The notes below the pieces were generated by a model that saw only the letters and a list, made by a program, of their open reading frames with translations, searched no databases and was not told where the DNA came from. 64,000 nt of DNA. Origin: Bdellovibrionales bacterium GWA1_52_35 (GTDB lineage: Bacteria > Bdellovibrionota > UBA1018). The position numbers and the translations under genes are program-made. This document shows positions 1-8,581 of this stretch, in pieces (the stretch's first letter is position 1; the number at the start of each line of letters is the position of its first letter). The stretch spans positions 113,776 to 177,775 of the forward strand of contig MEPO01000024.1 in the NCBI GenBank assembly GCA_001769805.1. Direction: 5' to 3'.

Positions 1-932
1 TTTTGCAGCTGCCGGACCACGGACATGATCATCAGGGCTTCGGGCTTGGTTCCGCCAAAGGCGTCTTCAAAGGTTCCAAAGACCATCTTGTGATTGAGGT
101 CGGGAAAAAGGCTGCGGATGGAATCCCGCCAGTATTTACGGTTTTTACACGAATAAAAATAGAAAAACTGTTTGCCTGGCAGAAATCGTGTTCGCATGAA
201 GTCTTTATCCATTCCGGGAATATTCTTGGTGAACGAGGTGTGAGGAAGTTTGGATTTTTTATGCTTCTGCCCTCTGTACTGATACAGGAATGTCTGGCCC
301 AGGAACGTCATCATGAGCGGAGGATAGCGCTTGGTCTTCAGCATCGGTTCGTTCCGAAAATAGATGTTGCGGGTATCCACTTCAAGCGAGGGATGTTTCC
401 GCCCCATTCGGAAGTAATTTTCAAAAGCACCAAAAGCCGGGCCTTTGCCGTTTCTGGAATGTCCGTGGTACATGACGATTTCATGTGTGGCGAAAGCGTT
501 GATAAAACGGTTTCGATCTCCTTCGATTGTGATCTCGTAGAAAAGTGCTTTCCCGGCGTCCCGGAAGGTGATGATGGATCCATCCTCGCTTCGCCTCCAG
601 TCGGTGAGGGTGAGTCCATAATGGCCGCCTAGAATTTTCAGCATTTCAAAAATTTGAGCAGCCCGCTCCGGAAACCAGGCTTCGTGACCATACCCGATGT
701 AGATCGAAATTTTCCCGTCCCTCGTGAACTCTTGATGATACTGACGAAGGCTGACCTCGATTGGATCCTGTGCTTCACCGGAAGAGGCGCTGCTTTCGGG
801 CTCCCAGGCATAGGGTTGCTGATCGATTGGATCGAGGAATCCGAAGCTTCCCTGTTTTGCCGACGCACCTGTGGTTCCCAGGCAGACGCCTGTTACCAGG
901 AGAATAAACGCGTTTAAGACTTTCTTGGACAT
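1..932 (-). CDS. Secreted protein of unrecognised family (HGH...SC), 3' end cut by window edge
   Basis: About 310 codons are visible; the stop lies beyond base 1. The ATG at 932 follows GGAGG at a good distance. Residues 1-25 look like a signal peptide (MSKK, then a hydrophobic stretch, cleavage near GASA), so the product is probably exported. It is a clear paralogue of the protein at 7586-8581: shared blocks include FEMLK, EIVMYHGHSR at about 151-160, GPAF, EVDTRN, YRGQK, RTRFLPG and FYFYSC at about 257-262. I do not recognise a named family. The hydrophobic strand ending in HGH (H156, H158) and a later hydrophobic strand ending in SC (C262) resemble the His/Cys arrangement of caspase-like (clan CD) folds; that is inference only. 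The neighbour is divergent, at 1063. Confidence 0.8.
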   Translation of the reverse strand, partial: MSKKVLNAFILLVTGVCLGTTGASAKQGSFGFLDPIDQQPYAWEPESSASSGEAQDPIEVSLRQYHQEFTRDGKISIYIGYGHEAWFPERAAQIFEMLKILGGHYGLTLTDWRRSEDGSIITFRDAGKALFYEITIEGDRNRFINAFATHEIVMYHGHSRNGKGPAFGAFENYFRMGRKHPSLEVDTRNIYFRNEPMLKTKRYPPLMMTFLGQTFLYQYRGQKHKKSKLPHTSFTKNIPGMDKDFMRTRFLPGKQFFYFYSCKNRKYWRDSIRSLFPDLNHKMVFGTFEDAFGGTKPEALMIMSVVRQLQ

Positions 933-1062
933 CAAACCTCCATGATTCACCGGGCGCAGAAGACCAGATGATGCGTTTGAAATGCAATATGCGCAGCGGC
1001 TTTTTGGCCGGTATGTGGGTTGCAATCGCTCGAGGCTTGCGAACTGATCGAGAGATACAACT

Positions 1063-2148
1063 ATGATTCATGACAGTGCCGCCGAGATCTGCAATCATAC
1101 TAGATTTTCGAGTGCCAAAAAATCGTACGCAACGCGACGAGTTCCCTTGGAAATGATGGAGAGTCTCATCGCCTCAGACGTCGCGCCGAAATCCGGTGAC
1201 ATCGTTCTCGCTCGCGTTGACGAACTGGGTCAGCATAAAGGCATCGAATTGGAAAACGGCCGCAAAGCGAGGCTGTTTCCGGGGGATGAAATCATTCTGG
1301 CCTATGGAAATCGATATGCTCCAGATCAATACGAAGCTTTTGTGCCGGATTCCCTGATGCCCTGCCATATGGTGGCCTCGGGCGGAATCGCGGCAAAGTC
1401 ATATTGCAAGCACGCCAAGATGAGTGCGCCGACCCGGATCACCCCGCTCGCTTTGATCGGCAATTCTCGTCAGGAAGTTCTGAATCTTGCGGAATTTGCA
1501 CTTCCCTCATTCGACGCACAGCTTAAGTCCGCGCCTTACGTTCTCGGAATAGTCGGTACATCGATGAATTCGGGCAAAACCGAATCAGCAACACAAGTGA
1601 TTCGCGGATTGACGAGGGCGGGGTTCAGGGTCGCCGCGGCGAAGGTGACCGGCACCGGATCCGGTGGGGACCTTTGGTCCATGCGTGACGCGGGTGCCTC
1701 AATCGTACTCGACTTTTCTGATGTGGGCCTGTCAACCACTTACCTGGCTCCTTCGGATCGGGTGGAGCAGGCATTTGGCTCTCTTATTGGTCATTGTCGA
1801 GCTTCTAACGTGGATGTCATCGTGTTTGAGGTGGCCGACGGCATCTTCCAGCAGGAGACGGCCGCACTGCTCAGCTCTGAAATATTTAGGGCAAACGTCA
1901 ACGGTCTTATCTTCGCAGCACTTGATTCGCTGGGTGCAGTCGCAGGTGTTCAGTGGCTGATCTCCAAAGAATTGCCGGTGCTTGGCGTTTCCGGTGTTTT
2001 GACCAGTTCGCCCCTTTCCATGCGAGAGGCCACCGTTGAAACGCAGTTACCAATCCTTCAAACGGATTCCTTGGGCACCCCCGAAATCGCCCAAGTCCTG
2101 CAACTTCCGATCGGGAAATGTCGAATTGAGCTGGCTGCGGTTGCCTGA
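1063..2148 (+). CDS. P-loop NTPase, DUF1611-like
   Basis: A 361-residue soluble protein. The N-terminal half (about 20-110) has blocks such as GDIVLARVDELG, LFPGDEI and YGNRYAPDQYEA. The C-terminal half is a P-loop NTPase with Walker A GTSMNSGKT at residues 165-173, followed by AAKVTGTGSGGDLWSMRDAGA-type sequence, a pattern I associate with DUF1611-annotated proteins and more loosely with the MobB/SIMIBI fold. The substrate is not known to me; related proteins act in amino-acid modification, but no specific reaction can be assigned here. The gene precedes the esterase at 2156 by 7 bp, so the two are probably co-transcribed and translationally coupled. The ATG at 1063 has only a weak GAGA ribosome site. 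Confidence 0.75.
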   Translation: MIHDSAAEICNHTRFSSAKKSYATRRVPLEMMESLIASDVAPKSGDIVLARVDELGQHKGIELENGRKARLFPGDEIILAYGNRYAPDQYEAFVPDSLMPCHMVASGGIAAKSYCKHAKMSAPTRITPLALIGNSRQEVLNLAEFALPSFDAQLKSAPYVLGIVGTSMNSGKTESATQVIRGLTRAGFRVAAAKVTGTGSGGDLWSMRDAGASIVLDFSDVGLSTTYLAPSDRVEQAFGSLIGHCRASNVDVIVFEVADGIFQQETAALLSSEIFRANVNGLIFAALDSLGAVAGVQWLISKELPVLGVSGVLTSSPLSMREATVETQLPILQTDSLGTPEIAQVLQLPIGKCRIELAAVA

Positions 2149-2155
2149 GTCCCTC

Positions 2156-3004
2156 ATGTCGAACGTATGTTCCTCTCATTCAGAAGAGTTGGTTCGCGGC
2201 CAGATTCATCTCATGGAATCCCGGAATGTTGCCGGATTGGAGTACTATCTTTATCTTCCCACAAGAGGATCCTCGGGTGCGCCCGTCTTTGTTTCAGTTC
2301 ACGGCATCTCAGGTAATGCCAGGGAACACGCGGAAGGCTTCGAAGCTCTGGCTGAAAGGCACGGTTTTGTCCTGGTCGCACCCATTTTTTCGCCGCCTGA
2401 TTTCAAGGACTATCAAAGACTAGGAAGAGGGACTCGGGGCAAGCGCGCCGATTTAGCCTTACGCGCGCTGGTTCGGGAGGTATTTGAAATGACCGGAGCG
2501 AATTCCACAGGACTCTATCTCTTCGGCTACTCGGGAGGGGGGCAGTTCGTGCATCGTTTTGTTATGGCCCACCCAAGGGATGTCATCGCCTATGTCGTGG
2601 GTGCCGCCGGTTGGTACACCTTTCCTCAAGATGATCTAAAGTACCCCCGGGGGCTGCAAAAAAATGGGGAGCTTGCGGGCGTGACCTTCGATCCCGCAGA
2701 ATTTCTTCGGGTCCGGGCCGCTGTAATGGTAGGCGATCGGGACGTTCGTCAGGGGCGCTCACTGAACAAATCGCAGCGCATCTCCTTGCATCAGGGAACA
2801 AACCGCTTTGAGCGTGGACAACGATGGGTGGAGGCCATGAATGTCGCTGCGGAGCAAAATCAATTGGACGCACGTGTGGAGTTTCATGCGCTTCCGAAAT
2901 GCAGGCATTCCTTTTCCCGAAGCATGGAAAAACGCAATATGGGAAAGTACGTCATTGAATGGCTTTTTTCAGAACTCAGTCCTAATATCCGAAAAACCAC
3001 TTGA
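2156..3004 (+). CDS. Alpha/beta-hydrolase esterase, cytoplasmic paralogue
   Basis: A 282-residue alpha/beta hydrolase without a signal peptide. The nucleophile elbow is GYSGG (Ser126), preceded by HGIS (oxyanion region, about 49-52); the acid is probably in VGDRD (about 192-196) and the catalytic His in CRHSF (His251). The layout is like PHB-depolymerase/LpqC-type serine hydrolases; the substrate is unknown. The ATG at 2156 lies 7 bp after the stop of the P-loop gene and is preferred to in-frame starts inside that gene because similarity to the paralogue begins only after it. The 3' end overlaps the convergent paralogous lipoprotein gene by 23 bp. Function beyond esterase is not assignable. 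Confidence 0.85.
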   Translation: MSNVCSSHSEELVRGQIHLMESRNVAGLEYYLYLPTRGSSGAPVFVSVHGISGNAREHAEGFEALAERHGFVLVAPIFSPPDFKDYQRLGRGTRGKRADLALRALVREVFEMTGANSTGLYLFGYSGGGQFVHRFVMAHPRDVIAYVVGAAGWYTFPQDDLKYPRGLQKNGELAGVTFDPAEFLRVRAAVMVGDRDVRQGRSLNKSQRISLHQGTNRFERGQRWVEAMNVAAEQNQLDARVEFHALPKCRHSFSRSMEKRNMGKYVIEWLFSELSPNIRKTT

Positions 3005-4031
3005 ATACGCCTTCACCCATCTTACTCTTTGTCATGCAGTTCGAGAAAGAGTGAGCACAGCCCGGAAGGCCGTGGAATTCATGAAGAGAGTTGATTCCAA
3101 TGCCCTGTGCGGCAGCCGACATTGCGTCAATCCAGTTCTGCCCGCGTTCAAAACGGTTGTAGCCCTGCTGCAAGTTGATGGAGTCGGTTGAATAAAGTGA
3201 AGAGTCCTGTTGGTTATCCAGATCGCCAACAAAAACCGCACCGGGGACTCTGAGATAACGGTTCGGATCGAAGACCACATTCTGGAGGTCGCCGGAATTC
3301 AGCGTACCTTGCGGATATCGTATTTTTGAGTCAGGGAAGGTGTACCAGCCGGCAGCGCCGACAGCCAGACGCGCGACATCGTCCGGGTGCGCCATCGCGT
3401 AACGGTGGGAGAACTGCCCGCCTCCTGAGTATCCGAAGAGGTAAAATTTCCCGCTGCTCGCGCCGCTGATTTCCCGCACTTCGTGAACGATGCTTTTGAG
3501 TGCCAAATCCGCCCGAGCACCGTCTCTGCCGAGTCTTTGATAATCATCGTAGCGCGTCTGCGGAAAATGGGGCGCGATCAGTATTACGCGGTACTTCTCC
3601 GCAAAGGACTTGTAGAGATTGGCATGTTCGACATAGTTTTCTGAAATTCCATGAACCGTGACAAAGATCGGTGCATTCTGCGAACCCGCCGTCGGTAAAT
3701 AGAGTAAGTATTCCTGTAGTACGTCCACTCGGAGTTTGAGTTTGTGAAGAACCCCAAGTGAGAGGCCGGGAGGCGCAGTGGGGGTTGGGGTCGGTGTCGG
3801 AGTGACAGTGGGTTTGGGGGTCGAGGTCGGTGTCGGAGTGATAGTGGGTTTGGGGGTCGAGGTCGGCGTTGGTGTGACAGTGGGCTTGGGGTTCGAAGTC
3901 GGCGCAGGCGTATCGGTTGGGTTTGTTGTGACATCGGCCGGCAAAACTGGATCGGTTCCGTTGCAGGCAGTCAAGATGAGCGGCTGCAGTATGAGCAGAA
4001 TAGCCGCTAACGGCAATTTGCTGAAAATCAT
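2982..4031 (-). CDS. Lipoprotein serine esterase on a Thr/Pro-rich stalk
   Basis: A 349-residue protein with a lipoprotein signal (hydrophobic 5-19, lipobox LTAC, Cys23). Residues about 35-90 form a TPTPTSTPKP-type low-complexity linker that would hold the enzyme away from the membrane. The rest is an alpha/beta hydrolase with HGIS, YQRLGR, GYSGGGQF (nucleophile Ser), VGDLD and CAHSF, closely matching the convergent gene at 2156-3004. The shared blocks and order show these are paralogues, one cytoplasmic and one membrane-anchored. The start is supported by AGAGGGA upstream. Two Cys flank the catalytic His region (GCAHSFSNC) and could form a disulfide in the periplasm or outside. The gene is last in a minus-strand series beginning at 7405. 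Confidence 0.88.
   Translation of the reverse strand: MIFSKLPLAAILLILQPLILTACNGTDPVLPADVTTNPTDTPAPTSNPKPTVTPTPTSTPKPTITPTPTSTPKPTVTPTPTPTPTAPPGLSLGVLHKLKLRVDVLQEYLLYLPTAGSQNAPIFVTVHGISENYVEHANLYKSFAEKYRVILIAPHFPQTRYDDYQRLGRDGARADLALKSIVHEVREISGASSGKFYLFGYSGGGQFSHRYAMAHPDDVARLAVGAAGWYTFPDSKIRYPQGTLNSGDLQNVVFDPNRYLRVPGAVFVGDLDNQQDSSLYSTDSINLQQGYNRFERGQNWIDAMSAAAQGIGINSLHEFHGLPGCAHSFSNCMTKSKMGEGVFKWFFGY
3764..3926 (-). repeat. 36-bp tandem repeat encoding a Thr/Pro stalk
   Basis: The DNA repeats in units of 36 bp (about three near-copies), each encoding a 12-residue PKPTVTPTPTST-like unit of the lipoprotein linker. On the plus strand this appears as GT-rich tracts such as GTGGGTTTGGGGGTCGAGG. 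Such tracts are prone to copy-number change, which would alter stalk length in frame. Confidence 0.8.
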
Positions 4032-4120
4032 TGTCGTGTGTCCCTCTGCGTGAAAATACGAGAAGGGCGCGCGAAAGTAGTGGCAGTCAGCTATTATTTA
4101 TTTTTAGAGTGGGCAGAGCC

Positions 4121-5380
4121 CTACTTCGAACATTCCGGGTTTGTGGTCAAAGGGGAGTCCGGCGAGGCCCGGTTCCTGTCTCCCAGAATGCTCTCGAGCA
4201 GTATTCTGGCATCATGTACCTGGTTGGACGATTCTCCTTGGGGATGCCGCTCCAGCGCTTCTGCCGTCAAATACCAGCCTTCAGCGGATCTTTCCCTTCG
4301 CATCAGGACCGGAATGTAGTTGACGCCGTTCACAAGTATTTCACCGTTGGGTCGCTTTGTCAGTCCGACGTTCAGAATGACTGTTGCGCGTTTCGGAAGT
4401 TCGCGGTGGCCACTGACAAAATTTCCCAGAGAATAGAAGACGAATGTTTCCCGTCCATCACGTGTGATCACTTTCTCCCAAGGCTGAATCGTATGTGGAT
4501 GAGCGCCCATGACAACGAGCGCGCCGGCTTCGAGAAAGCGCCGGGAGATCTCGATCTGCTTCGGTTTGGGTACATGCATGTACTGGCCGCCCCAGTGTGG
4601 AGTGATGATAACGGCATCGGCCATCCCCCGGCGGACAATACGCCGAATCAGTTTTTCGATCTCAACTGTATCGTTATGGCAGTTCAGGATTTGATCTTTG
4701 GGGTAAGCCTTGTCAGGATTGATTCTTCTGGTGCAGGAAATCCAGGCCAGTCTGATTCCGCGAGTTTCAGTGATCGTGAACCATTCCCGATTGCCTTCGG
4801 AAGCCTTCCGGGTTCCGGCAAAAGGAAGCCCGGCAGCCCTGAGTGCATCAATTGTCCTTTCGAGACCCAAGGTGCCCCGGTCCATGGCATGGTTATTGGC
4901 GGTTGATACTATATCGAAACCACTGGCGACGAGATCATCCAGCAGATACCGGTGGTAATTCAGCCGTGGCAGGCCCGAGTACACAATATCATCGAAAACA
5001 AACCCAGGGTCCCGGACCTTGTGCTTGTCTCGATCAATACCCCAGGCAACGGTTCCCTCGAGGTTCGCGTAAGTGACGTCGGCTCTGGCCAGCAAGTCCT
5101 GGATGCGTGCCCAGAGACTCGTGAAACGTGCCGGATCGCGTACGGCCTGAATCTGCGGGTCGTCATGCAGGAGAACGTCGCCTACCGCCGCGATCGTCAT
5201 CTTTTGTCCCTGGGCGCAGGCTTTCGAAAACCGGAGGCCTTGTCTGGACTGATTAAGAATGTCTTCAGGGGAGGGCAGGTCTGGCTGAGATCCCCACACG
5301 GTCTGAGATGAGGTACACAAAGCCAGGGCTGCAAAACCCAGAACTTGAATTGAAAATAGAGTTCTTTCGAAGTGCAACAT
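4121..5380 (-). CDS. CapA-family metallophosphatase-like protein, exported
   Basis: A 419-residue protein with an N-terminal signal peptide (about 1-30). The CapA/PgsA fold of the calcineurin-like superfamily is shown by GDVLLHDD (about 67-74), YANLEGTV, STANNHAMDRG, HWGGQYMHVP, VVMGAHPHTIQP and FYSLGNFVSG, in the family order. Family members take part in poly-gamma-glutamate or other capsule production and some are phosphatases. The usual capB/capC partners are not in this window, so a capsule role is unproven. A strong AAGGAGGAG ribosome site precedes the start. It follows the nitrilase gene by 25 bp and the lipoprotein esterase lies 89 bp downstream, on the same strand. Confidence 0.9.
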   Translation of the reverse strand: MLHFERTLFSIQVLGFAALALCTSSQTVWGSQPDLPSPEDILNQSRQGLRFSKACAQGQKMTIAAVGDVLLHDDPQIQAVRDPARFTSLWARIQDLLARADVTYANLEGTVAWGIDRDKHKVRDPGFVFDDIVYSGLPRLNYHRYLLDDLVASGFDIVSTANNHAMDRGTLGLERTIDALRAAGLPFAGTRKASEGNREWFTITETRGIRLAWISCTRRINPDKAYPKDQILNCHNDTVEIEKLIRRIVRRGMADAVIITPHWGGQYMHVPKPKQIEISRRFLEAGALVVMGAHPHTIQPWEKVITRDGRETFVFYSLGNFVSGHRELPKRATVILNVGLTKRPNGEILVNGVNYIPVLMRRERSAEGWYLTAEALERHPQGESSNQVHDARILLESILGDRNRASPDSPLTTNPECSK

Positions 5381-5405
5381 CCTTGCTCCTCCTTGGTTTA
5401 GTCGC

Positions 5406-6212
5406 TCAGTTCAGATGGGACTCTTCAATCTCCAGATTCTGCAGCTGCTTATTCAATTTCCCGCGATCAGCCAGAACCGGAAAACGCTCCCTCAGACGAG
5501 AGGTTTCTTCCAGGTCCAGGTCCACCGTAATCACAGCCTCATCGCTGCGGAAATCGTTCAGCTGCCGTCCAGCTGGATCGAAGATCGCACTATCGCCGGA
5601 ATAGCCGAGGCCATTGCCGGATCCGACGCGGTTCACGCCAATCACATAAGTTTGGGTGTCCAGGGCGCGTGCTCTGAGAAGAGTCTTCCACTGCTCTCTT
5701 CGGGCAGAAGGCCAATTGGCGATAACGACAAAAGCGCCTGTGACTCGTTCCGCCGCTTTCAGGAAAAGTTCGCTGAAACGAAGGTCGTAGCAAATGACAG
5801 GCGCCAGGCTGTGCTTGCCTTCTGAAACCAGCAACAGCTTCTTTCCGGGCCGATACACTTCGTGCTCGCCGGCAAACGAGAAGAGGTTCACCTTCTGATA
5901 TACACCGACCAGTAACCCGTCTCGCATAGCCCAGCATTCGTTGTAAGGACCTTCCGGACGCCGGACGGCAGCTCCCGCAAGCACGAGGGCCTTTCGCCCG
6001 CGGGTAAGCGCGAGCAGCTCTGTAAGCAGCGGTGAATCTGGAGGGAGTGCTGCTTCGTCAGGTTTCATTGAAAATCCGGTCAGACACATCTCCGGAAAAA
6101 TCACGAGCTCAGCGCCGAGATCGTTTGTTTCCTGCAACATCCGTTTGATCTTCAGCAGGTTGGTCGGAGCGTTCTGCCAAGCGATATCCATCTGGCAGAG
6201 GGTCACCTTCAT
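5406..6212 (-). CDS. Nitrilase-superfamily amidase, omega-amidase type
   Basis: A 268-residue carbon-nitrogen hydrolase. The catalytic triad is visible: Glu41 in FPEMCLTGFSM, Lys107 in YQKVNLF and Cys141 in VICYDLRF. The FSM after the Glu motif and the NLFSFAGE segment match the omega-amidase (NIT2/YafV) branch, which hydrolyses 2-oxoglutaramate or 2-oxosuccinamate made by glutamine/asparagine transaminases. The start ATG overlaps the stop of the upstream aminotransferase (ATGA), so the two enzymes are made together; this pairing is the main argument for an omega-amidase role, for instance in methionine salvage or amino-acid transamination. No signal peptide: cytoplasmic. Confidence 0.88.
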   Translation of the reverse strand: MKVTLCQMDIAWQNAPTNLLKIKRMLQETNDLGAELVIFPEMCLTGFSMKPDEAALPPDSPLLTELLALTRGRKALVLAGAAVRRPEGPYNECWAMRDGLLVGVYQKVNLFSFAGEHEVYRPGKKLLLVSEGKHSLAPVICYDLRFSELFLKAAERVTGAFVVIANWPSARREQWKTLLRARALDTQTYVIGVNRVGSGNGLGYSGDSAIFDPAGRQLNDFRSDEAVITVDLDLEETSRLRERFPVLADRGKLNKQLQNLEIEESHLN

Positions 6213-7405
6213 TTTCGCAGCACCGCCGAAAGTTCCTTCGCCCCTTCTCTGACCATCGCAGTTCCACAGCTGTAAGCAAAGCGTATGGCATGTTCGCAGT
6301 GCTGACCGAAGCTATCACCAGGCGCGCTCCCGATGCCCGCTTCCGCAAGCTTGCTGGAGAGCGCATCGGCGTCCCTGACCCCGAGTCTGTGGTACAGTGA
6401 GGGATCGATTTTGCACCAGAGATAAAAGGCTCCTTGCGGCTTGAAAATATCCAGACCGGGAATTCCGGTCAGCGCCTGAATCATGATCTCGCGGCGCGTC
6501 CTGTACTCCTTGAGCATGCCATCCAGGTGCGATCGGTCCGTGCGCAAAGCATCGATTGCAGCCCATTGGGCTATGCTGTTCACGCCGTTGATCGTGCATC
6601 TCAAGAGTTTCGAGATCCGCTCTCGGACAAGCTGCTCGCGGGCAACGATGTATCCAACACGCAAGCCGCTCATGGCAGAGGACTTGGAGAAGGAGAAGAT
6701 GCTGATGATTCGCTCCTGGAATTTTTTATCAAACCCCTCCTGCTCCGCGAGCGCCGCCAGCGAGTGGTGTTTCGCATCGTAGACGATGTCTTCGTAGGCC
6801 TCGTCCGTCACTATATGAAGGTCGTGTTTCTCGGCGGTTTTAAGGATACCCACCAAGGTCTCTCTGGGGAGAACCGCGCCGGTTGGATTATGGGGGCTAT
6901 TGACGAAAATGGCTTTGGTCTTCGTGCTGATCTTTGCCTCAATCGCTTCCGGCCTGTAAAGATATCCGTCTTCATGCTGGAGAATGACCGGAACGGGTCT
7001 GGCTTCAGCCAGACGAATATTTTCGACCGCCTCAGTCCACATGGGGTCCGGAACAATCACCTCGTCTCCTGGTTCCAGAAGGCAGTGCCAGAGAACGTAA
7101 AGGGCATGCATCGCTCCGTTGGTGATGAAAATAGAATCCGCAGAGGGCAGATGAATTCCGTTCCGGGTTTCGAGCTTCAGCTTCAATTCCTTTTTGAGTT
7201 CTGGAATCCCGTCATTCGGAATGTAATGGGTCTTTCCTTCCTGCGCGGCCCTGGTGATCCCCTGAAGAACCTGCTCGGAGACGCTGAAACTTGGATCTCC
7301 GGACTCAAATCGAAAAACCTTTTTTCCCGTCGCCTGGCTTTTTAAAAGCCTTTCGCGAATCTGAACTATTTTGCCGAACGATATTCCATCAAGCCGTGAA
7401 CTCAT
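6209..7405 (-). CDS. PLP-dependent aminotransferase, class I/II
   Basis: A 398-residue fold-type I aminotransferase. Seen: FVNSPHNPTGA (about 168-178, PLP-phosphate/substrate contacts), TDEAYEDIVYD (Asp and Tyr for the PLP ring), and SFSKSSAMSGLRVGY with the Schiff-base Lys241. The sequence fits aspartate/kynurenine/glutamine-type aminotransferases; substrate cannot be fixed, but coupling to an omega-amidase by an ATGA overlap suggests a glutamine- or asparagine-linked transaminase. I chose the ATG at 7405 because GGAGG precedes it; the ATG at 7432 has no ribosome site and adds nine residues not typical of the family. It is the first gene of the minus-strand series. Confidence 0.9.
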   Translation of the reverse strand: MSSRLDGISFGKIVQIRERLLKSQATGKKVFRFESGDPSFSVSEQVLQGITRAAQEGKTHYIPNDGIPELKKELKLKLETRNGIHLPSADSIFITNGAMHALYVLWHCLLEPGDEVIVPDPMWTEAVENIRLAEARPVPVILQHEDGYLYRPEAIEAKISTKTKAIFVNSPHNPTGAVLPRETLVGILKTAEKHDLHIVTDEAYEDIVYDAKHHSLAALAEQEGFDKKFQERIISIFSFSKSSAMSGLRVGYIVAREQLVRERISKLLRCTINGVNSIAQWAAIDALRTDRSHLDGMLKEYRTRREIMIQALTGIPGLDIFKPQGAFYLWCKIDPSLYHRLGVRDADALSSKLAEAGIGSAPGDSFGQHCEHAIRFAYSCGTAMVREGAKELSAVLRK

Positions 7406-7585
7406 TATCTGAAATCCTCCAAAGGCGAACATACGTTTTTTTCGCAGCGAGGCACTAGCTTAAAAATTTGAACCCCGAATATATAATATTTTTTCCTGAA
7501 GGGCGTGCGGGGCGTCAATGGTGCTCGTCTCATTTTGATTGTAAACACTCCAGGTCATTTGCTTAGAGTTCTCCGCGGAGGACCG

Positions 7586-8581
7586 ATGAAATACCTACGT
7601 TTCGTATTTACTCTTGGAGTCAGCTCGCTGTTGCTCGCAACATTCGCATTTGCAGCAGGTGTGAGGGAACTGGACTTTCTGGGGCCTTTGGATGTTCAGC
7701 CCTCGTCCTTTATTCCGGAAGCACCGGTCTATACCGATGAACCAGCGGACCCGGTTCATGCTGATCTCCGGCCTTTTTATAAAGAGTTCGAAAGAGATGG
7801 ACTCGTGACGATTTACCTTGGATATGGAATCGGGACATATTATCCGGCTCGAGGCTCGCAGATTTTTGAAATGCTCAAGCTCCTGGCCCTGCACTATGAA
7901 CTCCCTTTGGTCGATTGGAATCTCAGCGGGGATGGCAGCCATCTTTCTTTTCTGAATTCAAAGCGGGGTATTCGTTATTCCATTACGATCGGGTACGAGC
8001 GAAATGAATTTGCACGCGCGTTTTCCGAGTACGAGATTGTCATGTACCACGGTCACTCCCGTTATGGACAAGGGCCGGCTTTTCAACATTACCAGAATTA
8101 TTACCGGATGGGCCGGGGCTTTCCCACAATCGAGGTGGACACACGTAACAACTACTTTAAAGACGAGCCTATTTTAAAAACCGATTTGTACCCAATTCGC
8201 TGGGTGCGTTTTGGGACCAGGTGGCTTCCGTTTCAATACCGGGGGCAGAAGAACGGAAAATCGGAACTCCCGGATACGTCTTATACGAAAAACGTTCCGG
8301 GTCTTGATGTGGATTGGACCCGGACGCGTTTTCTGCCCGGCCGGCAACTCTTTTACTTTTATTCCTGCACCAACAAGCAGTACTGGCGCGAATCCATACG
8401 CGACCGTTTCCCGAGTCTGAGCCATAAGTTCGTTTTCGGAACTTACAAAATCAACCGCGGAAGAACCGAGCCCGATGTCTTGATGATTGTCTCCCTTCTG
8501 AGAGGGACGACGCAAAGCTCGAAGATTCTCGATTTTCTAAACACGACAAAGGACTGCGATCAATGTTTCACTACCTATTGA
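7586..8581 (+). CDS. Secreted protein of unrecognised family (HGH...SC), paralogue of gene at 1-932
   Basis: A 331-residue protein. The ATG at 7586 follows CGGAGG and begins a good signal peptide (hydrophobic 5-23, AFAA cleavage); longer in-frame starts upstream lack this. Blocks shared with the protein at 1-932 run over nearly its full length: FEMLK, EIVMYHGHSR (H155, H157), GPAF, EVDTRN, EP.LKT, YRGQK, RTRFLPG, FYFYSC (C261), YWR.SIR. The invariant His after one hydrophobic strand and Cys after a later one suggest a caspase-like cysteine peptidase fold; no family profile was available to test this. The C-terminus carries CDQC at about 324-327, not visible in the truncated paralogue. The stop overlaps the next gene by 19 bp, so they form an operon. 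Confidence 0.87.
   Translation: MKYLRFVFTLGVSSLLLATFAFAAGVRELDFLGPLDVQPSSFIPEAPVYTDEPADPVHADLRPFYKEFERDGLVTIYLGYGIGTYYPARGSQIFEMLKLLALHYELPLVDWNLSGDGSHLSFLNSKRGIRYSITIGYERNEFARAFSEYEIVMYHGHSRYGQGPAFQHYQNYYRMGRGFPTIEVDTRNNYFKDEPILKTDLYPIRWVRFGTRWLPFQYRGQKNGKSELPDTSYTKNVPGLDVDWTRTRFLPGRQLFYFYSCTNKQYWRESIRDRFPSLSHKFVFGTYKINRGRTEPDVLMIVSLLRGTTQSSKILDFLNTTKDCDQCFTTY

Noticed and set aside
7..632. Plus-strand 209-codon frame at the left edge
   Set aside because: The minus strand encodes a protein with signal peptide, good ribosome site and a full-length paralogue at 7586; the plus frame has none of these.
3778..4053. Plus-strand reading frame of Val/Gly repeats opposite the lipoprotein stalk
   Set aside because: It is the antisense image of the Thr/Pro repeat in the lipoprotein gene; no ribosome site or family likeness.
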